A stretch of 7,561 bases of DNA, taken from positions 1 through 7,561 of the forward strand of contig RGNC01000095.1 of assembly GCA_010029175.1 (NCBI GenBank). Direction: 5' to 3'. The DNA is from Synechococcaceae bacterium WB8_1B_136 (GTDB taxonomy: Bacteria; Cyanobacteriota; Cyanobacteriia; PCC-6307; Cyanobiaceae). Under the pieces are notes generated by a model. That model searched no databases, was not told where the DNA came from, and saw only the letters and a program-made list of their open reading frames with translations. A program made the position numbers and the translations under genes. Positions 5,362 through 7,561 of this stretch are shown piece by piece (the first letter of the stretch is position 1; every line of letters starts with the position of its first letter).

Positions 5362-5595
5362 TCACCAGACCCGGCAGGCGGCCGCCCCGTTGTGGCGCTG
5401 GCAGATGTCGGCCTGGTGGGCCGGCTGCTCCGGAGCCAGCAGGGCCGCCGCCACCAGCAGGCCCAGCACAAGCGGCAGCACGGCCGGAGCGGCCTGGGTG
5501 AGGCCAGGGCTGGCCACCAGGACCCCGGATGGCGGCGACAGGAGCGGCAGCGCGGCACGGGCCGGGAGAGGAGTAGAGAAGCAGGACGCGGCCAT
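5362..5595 (-). CDS. Small single-span membrane protein with Cys-pair C-terminus (77 aa)
   Basis: A 77-residue protein with one clear membrane segment (about residues 36-54, rich in Leu, Val and Ala) and a short C-terminal tail, PEQPAHQADICQRHN followed by GAAACRVW, with C65 and C74 positioned for a disulfide or metal site. The tail is a kind I recognise from small picocyanobacterial hypothetical proteins. The first 25 residues are Pro/Ser/Ala-rich and look less constrained; a GTG at residue 27 would give a 51-residue product starting nearer the membrane span, so the true start is uncertain. No ribosome-binding site is obvious at 5595. It converges on the HNH gene with 9 bp between stops and is divergent from the SDR gene across 35 bp, too little room for two full independent promoters. 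Function unknown. Confidence 0.62.
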   Translation of the reverse strand: MAASCFSTPLPARAALPLLSPPSGVLVASPGLTQAAPAVLPLVLGLLVAAALLAPEQPAHQADICQRHNGAAACRVW

Positions 5596-5630
5596 CAGCC
5601 TGGATCGCGATAACTGATACAGGTGTACTC

Positions 5631-6545
5631 ATGACCTGCTGGGCTGTCAACCCGCCCGCCCGGGTGCTGGTGGTGGGCGGTGGCTACACCGGCCAGCGCT
5701 TCGCCGCCGCCGCCGCCGCCCTGGGCGCCAGGGTGTGGCTCACCCACCGCGGCCTGACCCCACCCGAGTCGGGCCCAGCCACCGGCTTGCCATGGCTGCG
5801 TTTTGATCCGGACAACGGCCATGGGCTGGAGCTGCCAGAGGGGATCACCCAGGTGCTGGTGACGATCCCCCCCGACAGTGGCGGCAGCGACGTGGCCCTG
5901 GAGCAGCTGCTGGATCCCCTGCGCCGGCAGGCGATCACCTGGCTGGGCTACCTCTCCACCACCGGGGTGTATGGCGATGCCCAGGGAGGCTGGGTGGACG
6001 AGACCAGCGCCACAGAACCCAACCTGCGCCGCAGCCAGGCACGGCTGCGCTGCGAGCGGGCCTGGCTGAGCAGTGGACTGCCGGCGCAGAGCTTCCGCCT
6101 GCCGGCCATCTATGGCCCTGGACGCTGCCCCTTTCAGCAGCTGCAGGCAGGAACGGCCCGGCTGGTGCACAAGCCGGGTCAGGTGTTCTGCCGCATCCAC
6201 GTGGACGACATCGTGGGGACCCTGCTCCACTGCCTGCAGCTGCCCGCCGCAAGGCGGCCTGCACTCCTGAACGTGAGCGACGACTGCCCCTGCCCGTCGA
6301 GCGAAACCCTGGGCTACGCCGCCCACCTGTTGGGCTGCAAGCTGCCGCCGCTGCAGCGCTACGCCGACATCGCCGGCCAGATGAGCCCGATGGCCCTGAG
6401 CTTCTGGGCCGACAACCGCCGCGTCAGCAACAGACGGCTCTGCCATGAGCTGGGCTACCAGCTGCGCTACCCCAGCTACCGCGAGGGCTTTGCGGCCAGC
6501 CTGCAGGAGGAACGCCAGGCCGCCGGGAGGGCCGCAGGCTCCTAG
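5631..6545 (+). CDS. SDR-family NAD(P)-binding protein, atypical extended type (304 aa)
   Basis: A 304-residue Rossmann-fold protein of the extended/atypical SDR group (NAD-dependent epimerase/dehydratase-like, similar in plan to YeeZ). The dinucleotide-binding turn is VVGGGYTGQ (about residues 14-22). A strand with LVTIPPDSGG (76-85) follows, then the active-site region WLGYLSTTGVYGD (104-116), a QSFRLPAIYGPGR block and RIHVDDI, which close the substrate pocket in this family. Tyr114 is present but the catalytic Lys expected four residues later is Gln118, so classical Tyr-Lys chemistry looks absent, as in many atypical SDRs; it may bind the cofactor without being a standard oxidoreductase. 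ATG 5631 has AGGTG five bases upstream, supporting the start. A short run of GCC codons gives six alanines after residue 24. The stop codon overlaps that of the minus-strand microprotein. The substrate is unknown. Confidence 0.88.
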   Translation: MTCWAVNPPARVLVVGGGYTGQRFAAAAAALGARVWLTHRGLTPPESGPATGLPWLRFDPDNGHGLELPEGITQVLVTIPPDSGGSDVALEQLLDPLRRQAITWLGYLSTTGVYGDAQGGWVDETSATEPNLRRSQARLRCERAWLSSGLPAQSFRLPAIYGPGRCPFQQLQAGTARLVHKPGQVFCRIHVDDIVGTLLHCLQLPAARRPALLNVSDDCPCPSSETLGYAAHLLGCKLPPLQRYADIAGQMSPMALSFWADNRRVSNRRLCHELGYQLRYPSYREGFAASLQEERQAAGRAAGS

Positions 6546-6706
6546 CGGGCCGTCCCGGCCGGGGGCCCGGGGGCCTGATCCGGATCGGGCACAAACGGCA
6601 CGCCAACATCGTGGAGCACCCGATCCCAGTGCAGCTCCAACCAGCCGTTGCGCACCCCGGTCACCAGACCAAACACGATCCCCATCAGCAGCAACCAGCG
6701 CACCAT
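6542..6706 (-). CDS. Membrane microprotein antisense between SDR and pdxA (54 aa)
   Basis: A 54-residue protein beginning MVRWLLLMG. Residues about 3-18 form a single hydrophobic span; an amphipathic part with Trp and His (GWLELHWDRVLHDVG) and PFVPDPD follow, then a Pro/Gly/Ala tail. I recognise a similar short protein next to pdxA in related picocyanobacteria, which supports it being real despite its size. Its TAG stop shares the tetranucleotide CTAG (6542-6545) with the SDR stop, and its ATG shares CATG (6704-6707) with the pdxA start, so it fits the gap exactly. The frame remains open upstream into pdxA, but the added residues look like shadow sequence. Met8 is a later alternative start. 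No ribosome-binding site is clear. Function unknown; a small inner- or thylakoid-membrane protein is the natural guess. Confidence 0.7.
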   Translation of the reverse strand: MVRWLLLMGIVFGLVTGVRNGWLELHWDRVLHDVGVPFVPDPDQAPGPPAGTAR

Positions 6707-7561
6707 GCCCACCCCGGCCAGTGAAGCCAACGCTAGGCACCGGCGCCTGGCCATCTCCCTGGGGGATCCCGCCGGCATCGGTGCCGAGGTGACCCTCAAG
6801 GCCCTGGCTCACTGGCCGGCAGATCAAGCACCGCCGCTGCTGGTGGGCTGCCGCCGCTGGCTCGAAACCTGCCACCGGCAGCTGCGCGAACGCAGCGGGG
6901 AGCCCCTGGCGGATCCAGCCGCCCTGGAGGTGCTGGATCTGCCACTGCCTGCGCCGGTCCACCCGGGCCAGGCAAGCGCCGCCAGTGGTGAGGCCAGTTT
7001 TCAATGGCTCTCAGCGGCGGTGGAGCTGGTGCAGCAGGGGCATTGCCATGCCCTCACCACCGCGCCGATCGCCAAGCACGCCTGGCATGCCGCGGGCCAT
7101 GGCTATCCAGGACAGACCGAGCGGCTGGCGGAACTGACGGGCACCCAGGAGGCCTCGATGCTGTTCACCGCCCGCGCCCCCGGCGGGGGCTGGCGGCTCA
7201 ACACCCTGCTGGCCACCACCCACATCCCCCTGGCCGCCGTTCCCGCGGCCCTCACCCCCGAACGGGTGCGCCACAAACTCAACACCCTGCTGGCCTTCTG
7301 CCGGCGTTTCCGGGAGCGGCCCCGGCTGGCGGTGGCGGGACTGAACCCCCATGCGGGCGAAGCAGGCCAGCTGGGCCACGAGGAGCAGGCGTGGTTGATC
7401 CCGCTGCTGGAGGCCTGGCGGCGCGAGCACCCAGAGGTGGAGCTGGTGGGTCCATTACCGCCAGACACCTGCTGGATGGAGGCGGGCCGGGCCTGGCAGG
7501 GAGCGGACAGCCACGGGGCGGCCGATGGCTATCTGGCCCTGTATCACGATCAGGGCTTGAT
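6705..7561 (+). CDS. pdxA: 4-hydroxythreonine-4-phosphate dehydrogenase PdxA, 5' part
   Basis: The first 285 residues of PdxA; the gene runs off the window end, with perhaps 50-60 residues missing. PdxA oxidises 4-phosphooxy-L-threonine with NAD; the product decarboxylates to 3-amino-2-oxopropyl phosphate, which PdxJ uses to make pyridoxine 5'-phosphate in the deoxyxylulose-dependent vitamin B6 pathway. Visible motifs: SLGDPAGIGAEV (18-29), LTTAPIAK (117-124), YPGQTERLAE (134-143), ATTH (170-173), LNPHAGEAG with LGHEE (213-227), GPLPPDT (249-255) and YHDQG (280-284). The three metal-ligand histidines are kept (H173, H216, H281, equivalent to E. coli H166, H211, H266). The substrate-contacting His of the usual GHTE is Gln137 here. 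The segment before YHDQG is about eight residues longer than in E. coli. ATG 6705 is the only sensible start before the conserved core; it overlaps the antisense microprotein start, so its promoter must lie in coding DNA upstream. Confidence 0.95.
   Translation, partial: MPTPASEANARHRRLAISLGDPAGIGAEVTLKALAHWPADQAPPLLVGCRRWLETCHRQLRERSGEPLADPAALEVLDLPLPAPVHPGQASAASGEASFQWLSAAVELVQQGHCHALTTAPIAKHAWHAAGHGYPGQTERLAELTGTQEASMLFTARAPGGGWRLNTLLATTHIPLAAVPAALTPERVRHKLNTLLAFCRRFRERPRLAVAGLNPHAGEAGQLGHEEQAWLIPLLEAWRREHPEVELVGPLPPDTCWMEAGRAWQGADSHGAADGYLALYHDQGL

Noticed and set aside
5596..5630. Possible shared divergent promoter between the small membrane protein and SDR genes
   Set aside because: TATCAG and GATAAC-like words are present, but no -35/-10 pair with proper spacing could be assigned on either strand.
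5595..7004. A 469-aa open frame on the minus strand opposite the SDR and pdxA genes
   Set aside because: It covers the real SDR and PdxA frames and has low-complexity Gly/Gln/Ala sequence with no recognisable fold.

Overview
The window reads as ordinary, gene-dense chromosome from a high-GC unicellular picocyanobacterium of the Synechococcus/Cyanobium group. That placement is inferred from four things: GC content that looks to be in the mid-60s percent by eye, several small proteins I recognise as restricted to this group, a cyanobacterial-type HNH nuclease and a cyanobacterial-type PdxA. I see no phage, insertion-sequence, CRISPR or rRNA signatures.

Layout. 1-810: the 3' part of a class V aminotransferase (alanine/serine-glyoxylate type), a perfect 13-bp hairpin just after its stop, and a tRNA-Gly with anticodon CCC. 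873-1745, minus strand: three short, mostly helical hypothetical proteins, headed by a plausible sigma-70 promoter. 1839-3303, plus strand: a single-domain AbrB-family membrane protein, then two exported proteins (one with a signal peptide, one lipoprotein) only 5 bp apart. 3242-4819, minus strand: a SNF2/SMARCAL1-like helicase whose 3' end overlaps the lipoprotein gene by 62 bp. 4963-5352, plus strand: an HNH endonuclease, divergent from the helicase. 5362-5595, minus strand: a small one-span membrane protein. 5631-6545, plus strand: an extended SDR-type NAD(P)-binding protein. 6542-6706, minus strand: a 54-aa membrane microprotein. 6705 to the window end, plus strand: pdxA (vitamin B6 synthesis), cut off by the window edge.

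How the parts may work together. The aminotransferase fits glyoxylate/photorespiratory metabolism and uses PLP, the cofactor made by the PdxA pathway; they are far apart here and I do not infer linkage. The helicase and HNH nuclease face away from each other. Together they carry the same domain set that eukaryotic ZRANB3/SMARCAL1 proteins use at damaged replication forks, so a DNA-repair partnership is a reasonable hypothesis. The most striking structure is at 6542-6707: the antisense microprotein gene fills the SDR-pdxA gap so tightly that its stop shares a CTAG with the SDR stop and its start shares a CATG with the pdxA start. Any pdxA promoter or read-through transcript must therefore lie in coding DNA.

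No intergenic stretch exceeds about 135 bp. The largest, 1098-1229 and 4838-4962, are discussed under the neighbouring genes. No strong candidate for a wholly new system is visible; the best leads are the gene-overlap architecture and the helicase/nuclease pair.
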